Positions 11,360 through 23,169 of a DNA stretch of 64,000 nucleotides are shown in pieces. The stretch's first letter is position 1; each line of letters begins with the position of its first letter. The translations under genes were made by a program, and so were the position numbers. The notes below the pieces were generated by a model that ran no database searches, was not told the DNA's origin, and saw nothing but the letters and a program-made list of their open reading frames with translations. The stretch is from Larix kaempferi (lineage: Eukaryota; Streptophyta; Pinopsida; Pinales; Pinaceae), in the NCBI GenBank assembly GCA_027924585.1, contig BSBM01000865.1:6623001-6687000 (forward strand), given 5' to 3'.

Positions 11360-12291
11360 AGTTATGCAGATATTTTGAGCTTGAAGATACTGTCCATAAT
11401 GAGCTTCCAGCTGAAGAGGACAATATGGTTCAAGTATATGTGGAGAACAATGACCCAAATATTGAAAGGCAAGTGTCAAGCAAGGAGTAGCAAGTGTCAA
11501 CGAAGGGCTAGTTTCTTGGTCGGTCCTAAAGCTACTAGTAGAGAGAGTGTCAGCAAAAAGAAGGCAAGCAACAACAGACAATCTTCATCTATGCCTAAGT
11601 TCACAGTTACTCACCTTAGGAGACTATATAAAACTATTAGTTGAGTTTGAGCATAAGAAACTTGAAATCCAGGATTTAAAATAGAAAAAAGAAGGACTTA
11701 GCCAAAGAAAAGAAGACTGCAAGGATTGCTGCAACAAAACTTCGAGCATAGAAAAGGCTTGAAAGAGAGAAAGAAAGACAAGAAAAGGCCCATAAAAAAT
11801 AGATGGCAAGGCAGGAAAATGAATTGAGAAATGCTCAACAATTGCTTCAAAAAGAGCAAGGGCTGGCATAAAGGGTTTCCATTGATGCAAACATAGTGGA
11901 GGAAAGCAGGATGATGCCAAACACATTGGAACATATTCCAGATAATACACCATGTTTCCAAGACCTACTAAACATCCAAGTCCCTGGCTATCAACAAGTG
12001 CGCATGCCCACTTTATTCCCTCCTACTAGTGTAGGTGTCAATTGTATGTATGATTATCGGGGGGATCCACATAATGCAGGGGTTAGTAGAAAAAGTGTGC
12101 ATTGTGGCTACTCAATTCCTCCATGGCTACAACAAGAAAATTGGATATCATATGGAGGCAATCAACCACAACCTAATCAGCCATTGTTAGGTAGGCCAAC
12201 CAACTTGGCTCAAGCAGGAAACTCAACAAGATTGGGAAGTGAAGATCTTGGAGGACATCAAGCATACGGATGTCATATAGGGGTGCCATAA
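11360..12291 (+). pseudogene. Unclassified decayed coding region with coiled-coil segment
   Basis: A plus-strand coding signal can be followed through several stops and frame changes. It begins near 11370 (FELEDTVHNELPAEEDN) and has a Lys/Arg/Glu/Gln-rich helical stretch at about 11680-11870 (KRLEREKERQEKAHKK, ENELRNAQQLLQKEQG). It ends in a 131-residue open segment at 11896-12291 that is rich in Pro, Gln and Gly (IPPWLQQENWISYGGNQPQP). A possible splice acceptor TTATGCAG precedes the first segment. I do not recognise the family. A transposon-encoded protein or a lost plant gene are both possible; the decay and setting favour a mobile element. Confidence 0.4.
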
Positions 12292-12489
12292 TTTTTGTTG
12301 TGACCACATTGAAATGTCGATTTTGTCATGATCGACTCTGTTGTTTGTAACATGGCCATTTTGGATACAATGCTAGGTCATAGCATTCCCTATTGTTTGT
12401 GGCATTGTAATCAAGGGTTTATCATACAGTTTAATATACCAGTTATGTGTTATTAGTTATTACTAGCATTTGCTTGTCTCATGCAAAAC

Positions 12490-12780
12490 ATGTAAAACTA
12501 TTATCAATTATTCAAATATTCCATGAAAACTATTATCACTTATTAAACCCATAAAATCTTCATGCAAAATGCAATTTCATCATTTCAACAGAACGCTGTA
12601 ATGCGCCCTAAATAAACATTTCATCAACATTTTTTCCTTGAATGCATAACAATTATGCCATGAAAACTATTATCAATTACTCAACCCATAAAATCTTCAT
12701 GGAAAATGCAATTTCACCATTTCAACAGAACTCTGTAATGTGCCCAAAATAAACATTTCAGCAACAATTCTACATAACAA
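12490..12780. repeat. Diverged 138-bp tandem duplication
   Basis: AACTATTATCA-TTA followed by CCATAAAATCTTCATG and AATGCAATTTCA recurs with starts near 12527 and 12665. Related fragments (ATTATCAATTATTCAACAAA, GCGAATGCAACATAAACC) return at about 13570, 13775 and 14040. The whole 12.5-14.1 kb segment therefore looks like one old repeat domain. Confidence 0.6.
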
Positions 12781-13029
12781 GTTTGCATAACAAGTTTGCA
12801 TAATAATTTTGCATAATAACAATTATGGAACTCTGTAATAAGCAGGCCTAGCATAATATTCATTAACAATTTTGCATAATAATTATGCATTATAACAAAT
12901 TTGGAATTCTGTAATAAGCAGGCCTTGTTGGCATTATGATTCAGTTGTGCATTATGATATAGTTGTCATTGATGGTTGGCAATAAGACATATAGTTGCAT
13001 AATAGAGCATCTTTAATGAAGGCTACGGG

Positions 13030-13530
13030 AATAATGAGAGGACCCTGCAGGCATCCTTGTGAGCCCATGTGGGCATCACAGATATCCCACTGCAGGCATT
13101 TCTAAGACCCCATGTAGGCATTACTTGAGACCTTGCGGGCATCAGTTGAAGGCCCACTATGGGCATATGGACAGGCCACTGTAGGCATAAAGAGTGGAGC
13201 CTATGGGCATCCTTGTGAGCCCCTATGGGCATCACAGATATCCCACTGCGGGCATTTCTAAGACCCCATGCGAGCATTACTTGAGACCTTGTGGGCATCA
13301 GTTGAAGGCCCATTGCGGGCATATGGAGAGGACACTACGATCATATGGAGAGGTCACTACAGGCACCCTTGTGAGCCCCTGCGAGCATCACATATAGCCC
13401 ACTGCAGGCATTTCTAAGACCCCATGCGGGCATTACTTGAGACCTTGTGGGAATCAATTGAAGGCCCACTATGTGCATATGGAGAGGCCACTGCGGGCAT
13501 AAGTCAAGGCAGCCTACGAGCATAAATGAG
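13030..13530. repeat. 156-bp higher-order repeat of seven 22-bp subunits, about three copies
   Basis: The landmark ATCAGTTGAAGGCCCA occurs at 13141, 13297 and (with a change) 13453, giving an exact 156-bp period. Inside each unit the motif GGGCAT or AGGCAT recurs every 21-24 bp: GCAT starts at 13051, 13073, 13096, 13118, 13139, 13163, 13185 and 13207, so seven steps sum to 156. Confidence 0.85.
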
Positions 13531-13659
13531 GCCATGCCCGCATAAACCCCACATAAACCTTACTGCAACATAAACCTTGTTATTATCAATTATTCAACAA
13601 ATAAAATCATAATTCGAAATGAAATTCACCACTACAGCGAATTCAACATAAACCAACAT

Positions 13660-13760
13660 CACAAACCCTACATAAACCCTACATAAACCCCACATAAACC
13701 CCACATAAACCCCACATAAACCCCACATAAACCCCACATAAACCCCACATAAACCCTATT
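13660..13760. repeat. 11-bp minisatellite CCCCACATAAA
   Basis: About nine head-to-tail copies of ACATAAACCCC or ACATAAACCCT. The unit resembles, but is not, the plant telomere repeat CCCTAAA. Scattered single copies flank the array at about 13540 and 14110. Confidence 0.85.
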
Positions 13761-14129
13761 GCAACGTAATCACTGCTATTATCAATTATTCAACAAATAA
13801 AATCGTAATGCGAAATGCAATTCAAGCTTGAATGCATAAAACAGTATTCTGCATTGTGCCATAAATAAATAGACATTTCAACAATTTCCAGCATAACCAC
13901 TTGAACAATTTCCAACATAACACATATTAGAACAAGCACAAGCAGGAGCAGGCCTCGCATACCAATTCTCGACAGCCCCAGAACGCAAACCAAAACCACC
14001 AAACAGTTCAAACTTAAACCAACAAAACCCTGCTACAGCGAATGCAACAGTTCAGAGTAATTCACCAAAACTCCACTACATCGAATGCAACATAAACCAA
14101 CAACACAAACCCTACATAAAACCTACTGC

Positions 14130-15529
14130 AGCATAAACACTACTGCAGTGAGCCCATTAAGAAATGAAACATTAACCTAGAAACGCAGCAAAAAAGGTCC
14201 ACACAATTCCTAGGAGGTTGAGAGTGTTGAAAAACACAGTCGCAGAGATAGCTAGTAGGAGATTCCTACTAGCGAGCCATCGAACAAAGCCACTACCATG
14301 CCACCGCACCGACTGGACCACGAACCCACGAAGAAACCCATAAAGAAACTAGATGCACAAAGCCACCTAATGAACTTGAGAAAGAAGCCACCATCTCCAC
14401 TACCAAACCCACTGGAGCAGGAACCCACCATATCCACCACCGGACTGATGGAAATATCCAACAAGGTAAACTGCAGACGGACTCACCAACCTCTGGTGCA
14501 CCATGGGCATGGGGCAAGGATCCATGTCGTGAGAACCAGTGGAGAAAATCATGCGCACCAGTGAATGCCTTCCGACCGCAACCGAGGCACCTTCCAACTG
14601 CAACCAGCACAGAACCAGAGCACTATACGACCACAACGAAGGGCGGAGTGAACAGGTAATGGGGTAGCTGAGCGACCAGACACCGGTCCTAAGCAAAATA
14701 ACACGGGAGAAGCAGGCAACCATGGGAAAATGGTGATGGGACCGTGGAAAAGCATACCGAAAAGGATGCATTAAAATGCTCACCCACCACAACAGGTGGC
14801 GTTGCCATCTCAACCCACAAACACCAGTTGCCGAGGTGGCCACGTGGCATGGGAAGTGGAGCCAGGTGGGGTGTCCAACAACTAGCATCTCTCCCCTAGA
14901 ACCCGACAAAGCGAATCCAGAAAGGTAGCTTCATGAAATTATGGAAATGAACTCTTAGGAACAACAACCCCATAATAGTCTTTTCATTGCTGCATGAATG
15001 AGTTCTCCTGTAGAGAAGAATAGCAGGACCAGATAATATTTAATTATAACTTCCTTACTTAGTATAGGAAGGACTCAACCAAGAAGAAAACATTGTTTCA
15101 TATCGATTGGATACAAGAATAGTTAATTGGATACAACAAGATATTTCGCATGTAAATTTATAGAGTTAATAGAGGAAATGAGGCATCAAGATATTTAGCG
15201 AGTTAAGAATTTTATATTGTGAAGTATAGCTCCGACTACCTTATGTTTAATTTTTGTTGCTTGCATTTTCACTTATTGATGCACGATAGCCACTTTTTAA
15301 TGATACGCATTAGTTTTTTTTTATCTAGTGCCACATTTATCATCTATGGTAGATTATGCATCTCATATGATTCACCATTCCATTTGGGATATCCTGCAGT
15401 ATATGAAAAGTAATCAATACGCTACATGGACACTGGGAAATCAATCTTGCAGTAGTGCGATTTTTTAAGTTTGAAAATACCATGGAAACTTTGATATCTG
15501 ATATGAATATCAACCACGATAAAGGAATC
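14130..15529. other. Intergenic stretch, locally GC-rich
   Basis: From about 14280 to 14900 the base composition is richer in G and C than the neighbours, and overlapping open frames appear on both strands. None has a recognisable motif, so I treat them as composition effects. The rest is AT-rich with nothing recognised. Confidence 0.4.
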
Positions 15530-15830
15530 TACTAGCTTGCATTGGAGATGCGCCTGTAACATTGTCAAACTAGATGTCCAACAAAAATAGAAAAACAAAA
15601 CAAATCTTGAAAAAAATGTACTGTGGCCTCTGGTAGTTTGCATTGGAGTTGCACTTGTAAACATTGTCAAACTGTATGTCCCACAAAAGCAGGAAAAAAA
15701 TATTGAAAAAAATTTATTGTGACCTCTGTTAGTTTCGATTAGGAGCTACATCTGTACACTATCAAATTGTATATATCCAATGAAAATAGAAAAAATATTC
15801 AGAAAAATCTACCGCGGATTGCGAGATGAT
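15530..15830. repeat. Tandem repeat of about 100 bp, three diverged copies
   Basis: TTGCATTGGAG starts at 15537 and 15638, and a diverged form (TTCGATTAGGAG) starts near 15734. Each is followed by CATTGTCAAACT..ATGTCC and an A-rich tail ending TGTGRCCTCTG. The periods are 101 and about 96 bp. Confidence 0.7.
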
Positions 15831-17149
15831 AAGAAGCCCTAGGATGATGATGCTTAGAATATGATTATCCTTGTACAGAAGGTCGAGTCAATCAGTGTTG
15901 ATGCCCGCGGGGAGATTGGAGATGACTGGAACCTCCTTGAGGCAGCCAACTTGGACCTTTATATCCTCACACTCAATGATAGCTCCACTCACTGCACCAT
16001 TATAGTTGATTTTTACTATCTGCAATGCCCACCAACAAAAAATAATGCAATTCCCACCAATAAAAAAGAAAACTATGGGTTTGATTGGTTAACAAATTCA
16101 AGATCCGAATTTGAATGTCTCGTTGATCCTTAGCGCCATTTTTGAATTCAAAATTCAAACGAAGATAGACATTAATGCACACCAAAATTGTCGTATTTTT
16201 CATCCATATGGCATGGGGCACGGGACCAATTGTTCAAGGAGAATGGAATTAACAAGCACAGTATTGATCGTTCATATGGGCATGGCCACATTGATCCATG
16301 GGTACTGTAAGATGATAGTAATGACCTTTGAAGTGATGAAACGAGCAATGGTATCATACCGGGGCTTCCTCGTCGGAAAAGAGGAGACACACGAGAGTTC
16401 AAGTGTGTCAGAGGCCCCTGCAGCAGACTTAATTAATTTGTTGCGAGGTGCATATGGCTTTCCTTTATCCATGTCCTCCACCAAAGTCGAGGAAGTGCTA
16501 ATAGAAGACACGTCATACTCAGAGAGATTTCTCCAACGATGGATGGACTTTAAACAATTATCGTGAGAACTATGAGAGAGGCCTCTAAGATGGAGACAGG
16601 CCATATTGGAATCATAATTAAGTGTAGATACAACCAGACTAGATAGGTGGCTTGCACTCGGAGGCTAGGAATGGAGAACATGTGAGAGAAATGTTGGTTT
16701 CCTACCATACAAATAATACCCTTTCTCATTGAAAACGAAGAAATAGCTCCATTGATGAATCATGTTGAACATTGAAATTCATTATGTCTTTAGCATACAC
16801 GATCCTCTTCATTGGATTCAAAAGGAGGAGAGGGCGATGAGAATGTCTAGTGTGTCTAACGTAAGAGGGCATGTGAGCATCAATAATGGAACGACCTAGG
16901 AATATGAGCCGCGACATGGCCCCTTATCCATTCATCGCCTTCACAACCATTAGCGAGATAACACCCCATTCAAGGGCCATTCCATCTGCTGAGATACAGC
17001 CACGCAATCCAATGAGGTTGGGAGATTAGGATTCTGGGAGGCTAAGCAGTCCAATTCGAAATTTCCTCTATTCACACACAGATTGGCCTCCCGACAAACA
17101 TGTGTGGGAATTATGACTAGGTGCAAATTGAGCATGTCCTGTAGGAACT
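15831..17149 (+). other. Unclassified region upstream of the pararetrovirus
   Basis: Open stretches occur on the plus strand (for example 15861-16130 and 16290-16566, containing EETHESSSVSEAPAADLIN), but I cannot assign them. The position just before the pararetroviral sequence would suit a movement-protein region, yet I see no clear motif. TGGTATCATACC near 16349 matches the first eight bases of a tRNA-Met primer site (TGGTATCA) and may be chance. Confidence 0.25.
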
Positions 17150-17640
17150 CCAGGTGAGAAGGAAACCTCCAACTGGGAGATAATGCTGAAATTTCTGTAG
17201 TTTCTTATGAAGATGTCGGCTTACCCACTGATTTCTATTTCCAATACCACTCACTAAATACTGCTATTCAAAAACCCCGAACTTTACACTGATCCATTAC
17301 ATCTGACAATCATGCTCATGTCATTCGTTCTGTTGAGAACCAAGCAAAATCCTCTTCTGCTTGCTTACATACAGATGTCTACAACTGGTTTGACCGAAGT
17401 GTCACCTCCTCTTTGCAATTCCCTTCCTATCATTCTCTTATTCATCCTTCTCAAAGTTTACCCAACCATTGTGGTGAAATTCCACCTCCTTTAGTCTCAT
17501 CTTCTTCAAACCCCTTTTTACCTACCTCTTTCAATCTTGTTAAGCCATTGAATCCATATTCTAATCTTCCTGGCAAGGCCATATTATGCCAACATACCGA
17601 TTGTTCTCCAAATTATTCAAATAGTAATTGAACTGCCCCA
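17150..17640 (+). pseudogene. Pararetrovirus upstream coding fragment, role uncertain
   Basis: A frame interrupted by a stop near 17290 runs from about 17160 (EISVVSYEDVGLPTDFYFQY) to a stop near 17631. Its second part is rich in Pro, Ser and Leu, like a linker. Its place before the coat-like region would suit the movement-protein end or a movement/coat linker. No catalytic motif is visible, so the assignment rests on position only. Confidence 0.4.
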
Positions 17641-17983
17641 GATGATGTACAATTTCCTCATACAGTGAAATATGATTTGAAGTCTTGATTTCCCTAAAGA
17701 CTGGAAGAAACAAACTCAGAAGATTGACTGCATGCTATCAACCCAGAGACATCCCAAATATAAGTCTGGCTTAAGATACAATCCTCCCTCACAACAATAA
17801 ATAGAAACCCAAAAGTTTCTAAGATATGAAGCCAGACAGAGTAGAAGATTTCAGAGGCTAAAACATAAAACCTCATTACCATCTTCCAGACTCACCATTG
17901 TTCTGTCTGATGAGATTTACAATCCAAATATGAAATGAATAGAAGTCTTCTTAGAAAGATATCAAGTATATTCTCCTTATGAT

Positions 17984-19990
17984 ATGAAAGGCGATTTCAT
18001 GAAAATAATGATAAATTGGGACTTCTTCACTCATGAAGATTCCAAAGAATTCAGAGAATCCCATTCTATGAAACAAAAAACCATTCTAGAAGGACAATGC
18101 AAAAATCATATGGAAGTTGATAATGAATGGATCTCCTTCTATGAATGGCATAAATTAGAGAAACTAAAACCATCATTAAGCAACCTTCAAGTCAATGCCA
18201 TAGAAGAACAACCTGAAAATTCTCAAAATCCTCCAGAAGGCCACAAATGGGAATTGGTTAAAGGTGGTGAAACATTCACAGTCACATCTTTCCCTCCTTT
18301 AAAACCTATTTTGTTGAGAAGATAAGAAGAAAAGGAAGATCCAGTAGTTGCTGCACCTTTTATTGAAACAAAAGGACAAAGGAAAGAAGTACATCAACAA
18401 CTGAAATGTAATAGTGCAGCCCTCAAAGGATTGACACTATAGATGCATGCGGGAAGATAGATAAATGATTCTTAGATAGAATATTTGAAAATTTTGATGA
18501 AGCTTTATCATCAAGAAAGAAAATAGAGTATAGTCAAAATCATCCATGAACAAGAACTCTCTTTTGAAATCTTGAATTCTGTTAAGATTGCTATCAATGG
18601 TTATGACCATTTAGAGTATTCTCTTAGAGAACAAATAAAAATCCATGATAGTGATATTGAGAAAGCATTGACACATGCTTTGGTTGAAGTCCAACAAGTA
18701 CATACTTTGACAAAAAAATCCCATAAAAATAATGAGAAAACGTGGAAGAAGAAAAATGATGGAAAATTAGATCCTAGCAGATTACCTTCCACTGTAAAAG
18801 GCCAAGATTCCTTTCCCTTACTTTTACCACTAGAACTACCTCAAAAGAAAAGTCCTAAAACTCAAATTTCAATAGGTCTTGAAGAAAATCCCTCAGATAG
18901 GCCTAGGATTATGGCTATCTAGATGACTCAGACACCCTCACTTGCTCTAGCGAATCCTGAGTCTTTGACAGTAAATGCATCTTTTGATAGAGCCTATGAA
19001 TGAATTCCCAAGCATATGGTAAGGCCCCCTGCACCTGATTTATATGGTGGAATGAATGTAAATCAAATGCCATGGCATGTTGATTTGTTATATGAATGGA
19101 ATGTGAGTGGACCTAGTACTCAGTAGATAGAACAAATGATCCATAGGATGTATGTGGCTTATAGAGCATATGTAGCCAATGGTAAAGATTCTGCAAATGC
19201 ATGTAAGATGATTGTTGCGGGATTTACCAATGCTCTTCAGAAATGGTGGGTGAGAAAAATAACAAATGAAAAGTGGAATGATTGGGCCACATCCAAATTG
19301 GAAGTAGATGGGAAATAAGAACCTAATCTCATAGGAAATCCGATTGTTGAAATCCTAATATAATGGGGAGGAATAGTTGAAAATCACAAGGCAAAGAATA
19401 CCCAATTTCTTGTAAACATGAAATGCAGAAGTCTCGGAGATTATGAGCAGTTCCATAGAGATTGGGTTATAATATGCTAAGATGTTTGAGAAAGTGATAA
19501 AGAAGTTTGGAAAGAAAAATATATTATGCACTTCCAAGAAATTTCCAAAAATTCTTTACTAGTGTATTGAAAATAGATACTCTTGAAGACTACTCATGGG
19601 ATGAGTTTCATGATATTGTACATAGCTGTATAGTTGATATCTGTACAAGAAGAATTGCTGGATAAGAAACCAGATATTTCTTACCAGTCACGGGAGGAAT
19701 ATGCACACAATTTGGCATGCCTAAACTAGGATATCCAAAAGAAAGAAAATATAAGAAAGAATCTCAGTATTATGATGAAATAAAAAATAAAAAATGCAAA
19801 ACTGATATTTATAAAGAATAGATATCCAAACAGATACAGAGAATACAAAATTAACAAGATGAAGATAAATCCTGAGAAAACCAAAAGATATGGAAAATGG
19901 TATCAAAGTAAAGATGGGAAAAGTAATTATAGATACCAGAAGATGAAAGATGAATTTGGAGGAAAATCAAGATGGAAGTACACTCCTAAG
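17984..19990 (+). pseudogene. Pararetrovirus coat-protein-like region, decayed
   Basis: Several collinear open pieces separated by stops are visible: 17984-18325, 18572-18922 and 19136-19318. The third contains KWWVRKITNEKWNDW and is preceded by DLYGGMNVNQMPWHVD. Tryptophan- and lysine-rich helical pieces followed by a zinc knuckle are the usual arrangement in caulimovirid coat proteins. At least eight stops or frame changes are present by eye. Assignment is by order and general character, not by a specific motif. Confidence 0.55.
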
Positions 19991-20175
19991 GTTTCTTGTT
20001 AGAATGTGGAAAGCTACAACACTACGCAAATAAATGTCCAAATCCAAATGAAAACCAAACTTCTGGTCTAAAACCTGAATAGAAACCAACACCAAAATAT
20101 TTGATGAAGAAATACAGATTTGCACTCTATGGAAACAAAGGACACAGAGAGAATAGATGCCCAGAGTCTAGATCT
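19991..20175 (+). pseudogene. Two zinc-knuckle remnants of the pararetrovirus
   Basis: The first, near 19995-20040, reads ECGKLQHYANKCP; the second, near 20110-20165, reads ALYGNKGHRENRCP. Both keep the His and last Cys of a CCHC knuckle. The first keeps only the second of the two leading cysteines and the second keeps neither. Such knuckles bind viral RNA in the coat protein. Both are no longer intact. Confidence 0.6.
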
Positions 20176-21768
20176 TATGGAGATGCCTACGCCGTAGGAT
20201 CCTCATTAGAAGGAATGAATTGTTTGAGCTCTAACAACGATGATGTTTTCTTTGCAAAACCATCTGACAGTAGCACTGATTTTGATCAAGTTCAATTAAC
20301 AAGAAAGGGTCATCTTTTCCAATGCAATGATACAAAAAATTGTGACTGCTCCATAGAAGATGAGTCCCTGACATCTTCTCCCGATGAGTTTGATGATGAA
20401 ATATTGTTGACTTACATGGCATGGATTGAATCAAGAAAAGAAATTAAGCAATGCAATATCTTGAAATATGGTACCCAAGCTTTTATTATGATGAAACAGA
20501 TTGACGAAATGGAAGAAGGTAATGCAAAATAAATCATGAAAGAAGCATTTGCAAATTCTTTTCTCTTACAGAAAAAAGAGAAAGTTGATCCTAAACCTTC
20601 TTCAAACAGAATCAAAAGTAGCGAGAGCTTTGTGAAATCCAAGCATGAAGATATTGCTCAGGTTTCTCCTGGATGGAACCTATTTTCCTCATCTCTCCCT
20701 TCTTATGAGAGACATGCTACTCCACTTTTTGAAACAGAAGCAAAAATTCCAGTTTATCTACAAGAATCGGAAAAAGAAAAAACTCTTCTTAAAAAGGAGA
20801 TAAAGGAGCTGAGAAACATAATTGAGAAATTGGAAAAAGAAAGTGAATCAATTTCTTCATTGGTGGATAGCTCTTCAGAAGAAGAATATAGCAGTATAGA
20901 AGAAGCAAAAGAAAGTGCAGAACCTCCACAATATCAAAAGGTCACTTATGTTCATCCAAATCCCATTGATTTGAATCCTTTTCAAGTTAATTCAATTATG
21001 CATCAGAGATACACAGTTGTCATTGATATCAAAATCAAGGATGAGTATTTTTCCTTTCCAGTTTTAATTGATACTGGTTATGATGTAAATATGCTAGACA
21101 TTGACAAGGTCCCTACAAAATATTGACACATCACTTCGAAATTAATCCATTCAGCAGGATCTGACTCCAATATAAAGTTTGAGTTTGCCCATGCTACCAT
21201 TTGTATAAACCAATATAGGTTAGATGTTAGTTTTTACCTTATGAATATATTTAATACCTGGATTCTAGGAACTCAGTTTTCAAAGGCTATAGAGCCACAT
21301 GGAGTGTGTACATACCAAGGCCAAGAAGGAATCTTTATGACAATAAATCCTTTGGACTTCCCTATTTTCTTACCTTTGGTATCTACCCCTAAAAGGTCAG
21401 ATATGATTCATAATATCCGAGTCAAACCTTTGCTAACGTATATAGACAAGCTAGAAACAAAAGAGCTACAATTAAATGAAGTCAAAGATCATATGAAATA
21501 CAATAAGTGGCAGAATATCAAAAAGGATATAGAGGAAGAATTTAAAAGACTTTCCTCTGTTGATTCTGCTAATGATTTTAGACATCGGAAGAGGCATATG
21601 ATAAATTTTCCATTAAAGCTAGAATTCAAAGGAACACCTGGATATTCAAATGATGTACCCATGTCTAGAGAAATGCAGGAATATTTCAAAAAATACATCA
21701 AGGAACTGCTTGATAAAGGATTATTATTCCATCAAATAGTCCTTGGAGTAGTTATGGGTTTTATGTAA
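20101..21768 (+). pseudogene. Pararetrovirus linker, coiled coil and aspartic protease
   Basis: One frame runs through here with two stops, at 20530-20532 and 21124-21126, and ends at 21766-21768. The N-terminal part is Ser/Asp-rich. A coiled coil lies near 20764-20865 (KKEIKELRNIIEKLEKESES). The protease active site LIDTGYDVN has its catalytic Asp codon at 21070-21072, in a retroviral-type fold that would cut the polyprotein. The stretch after the second stop continues the protease fold (WILGTQF) and leads into the start of RT. Confidence 0.75.
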
Positions 21769-22495
21769 ATAAACATTTTGAGAAAGTCAGGAAAGCTCCA
21801 AGGATGGTCATAAACTATAAACCTTTGAATGACGTTCTTGATTGGAATATATATCCAATTCCAAACAAAGCAAATCTATCCAAGAGAATTGCAGGATGGA
21901 AAGTGTTTTCCAAGTTTGATCTTAAAAGTGGCTTTTGGAAGGATGAAGTTGATCCTGTAGATCAGTTTAAAACTTCTTTTGTAGTACCTCATGGACTGTG
22001 ATGCCTTTTGGTCTCAATAATGCTCCATCACAGTTCCATAATATACGGGAGGACATATTCAAGCCCTATATGAATTGGCTAATTTTCTATATTGATGATA
22101 TCCTAACCTTATCAAAGACACTTGAAGAACATCAAAAACACTTAAAGGTATTTTCGAAAGTCATCCATGACAAGGGCTTAGTCCTTTCTACAAAAAATAT
22201 GAATCTCTACCAGGACACAATTGAGTTTCTAGGACACACAATTGAGAAAGGAAGGATTAGGGTGAAGGAGCATGCTATTGAATTTGCAAATAAATTCCCT
22301 GATGTTATTAGGGATAAAACTCAATTGCAAATATTTCTAGATTGCTTGAACTATCTATCCCCATATTATAAAAATATTTCTTCTGAAAGAAAGGTGTTGA
22401 ATAAGAGATTATCCAAAGAGCCATGTCCATGGAAAGAAGAACATACAAAATCTATTCAGAGGATTAAGAGAAAAGTAAAGACATTTGTTGACTCA
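21769..22495 (+). pseudogene. Pararetrovirus reverse transcriptase, cut by Gypsy-B
   Basis: RT blocks are present in order: VINYKPLND near 21807, FSKFDLKSGFW near 21905, MPFGLNNAPSQF from about 22001, and the catalytic YIDD at 22088-22099, followed by FLGHTI near 22230. A frame change lies at about 21990, just before MPFGL, and another before 21804. The coding sequence stops at 22495, where the Gypsy-B LTR begins. It resumes in the same phase after the duplicated ACATT at 31086-31090. Confidence 0.85.
22491..22495. repeat. Gypsy-B target-site duplication, left copy
   Basis: ACATT precedes the TG of the left LTR. The same ACATT follows the right LTR end at 31086-31090. The pararetroviral reading frame continues in phase when the insertion and one copy of the duplication are ignored. 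Confidence 0.9.
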
Positions 22496-23169
22496 ACTCC
22501 TCTCAACAGGGGTTCACTTTGTCATCAACAAACACCAACAACCCCTTATTCATGGGATTGGAAAGGAGTTACCCTTCCCAGCAACCCCTGCGAAGCAGGT
22601 GAGGTCTCACCCGAGATGGATAAGGGTGTTGTAGAAACCAAGCTTCCGTAGTTGTGAAGAAGATATGTGCACATTAACCAGAGATTATGATACCCACAAC
22701 AGTCTATTAACCAATCATTCACATCCTATTCCAGTATACGTATTTCAAAGCATATTTGACAACATATTCATATTAATCAACAACATGCATTCACATAAAT
22801 TGACAAAAGTATTTAGACAACCCATTATCGCATCATGGCACAACAACAGAATTCATAACCGAACATCCTCATTCATTAACATCTGTGGAACAAACTTCGT
22901 AGAGAATAGTCAAGTCATCACATCACATCTATAACCGAATCCAAAAGATCAAAATTGTCCTCCCAAATTAGGTTCCCTTAGGCTTACAATTCGCTTTTAT
23001 TTATATGCTTCTATCCTATTACAAAATGGTTCATTTGACCGACTTAGCAATTAAATATTCTAAACTATTCTTGCACTTCCTTGGACTTCGCGATGATTCC
23101 TTCTTTCAAGGGATTGGTTTTTGTGCCTGTCGGCTTCCGCACTTCCTGCGGATCTATCCCGTGCCAATA
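22496..23169 (-). repeat. Gypsy-B 3' LTR, full length
   Basis: Starts TGTTGACTC at 22496 and ends GTGCCAATA at 23169 (the right copy ends GTGCCAACA), so it is 674 bp. The inner flank on the minus strand reads GTTGGGGGCC, a plausible polypurine tract. Segment 22893-23169 matches 30822-31085; it contains one extra 14-bp piece near 23000. Confidence 0.85.

Noticed and set aside
14400-14909. 169-residue minus-strand open frame in the GC-rich patch
   Set aside because: Overlapping frames are open on both strands, and the Trp/Cys/Ser-rich translation has no recognisable pattern.
16349-16360. TGGTATCATACC as the primer-binding site of the pararetrovirus
   Set aside because: Only eight bases match the tRNA-Met complement, and it lies in an unassigned region. 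Kept only as a note.
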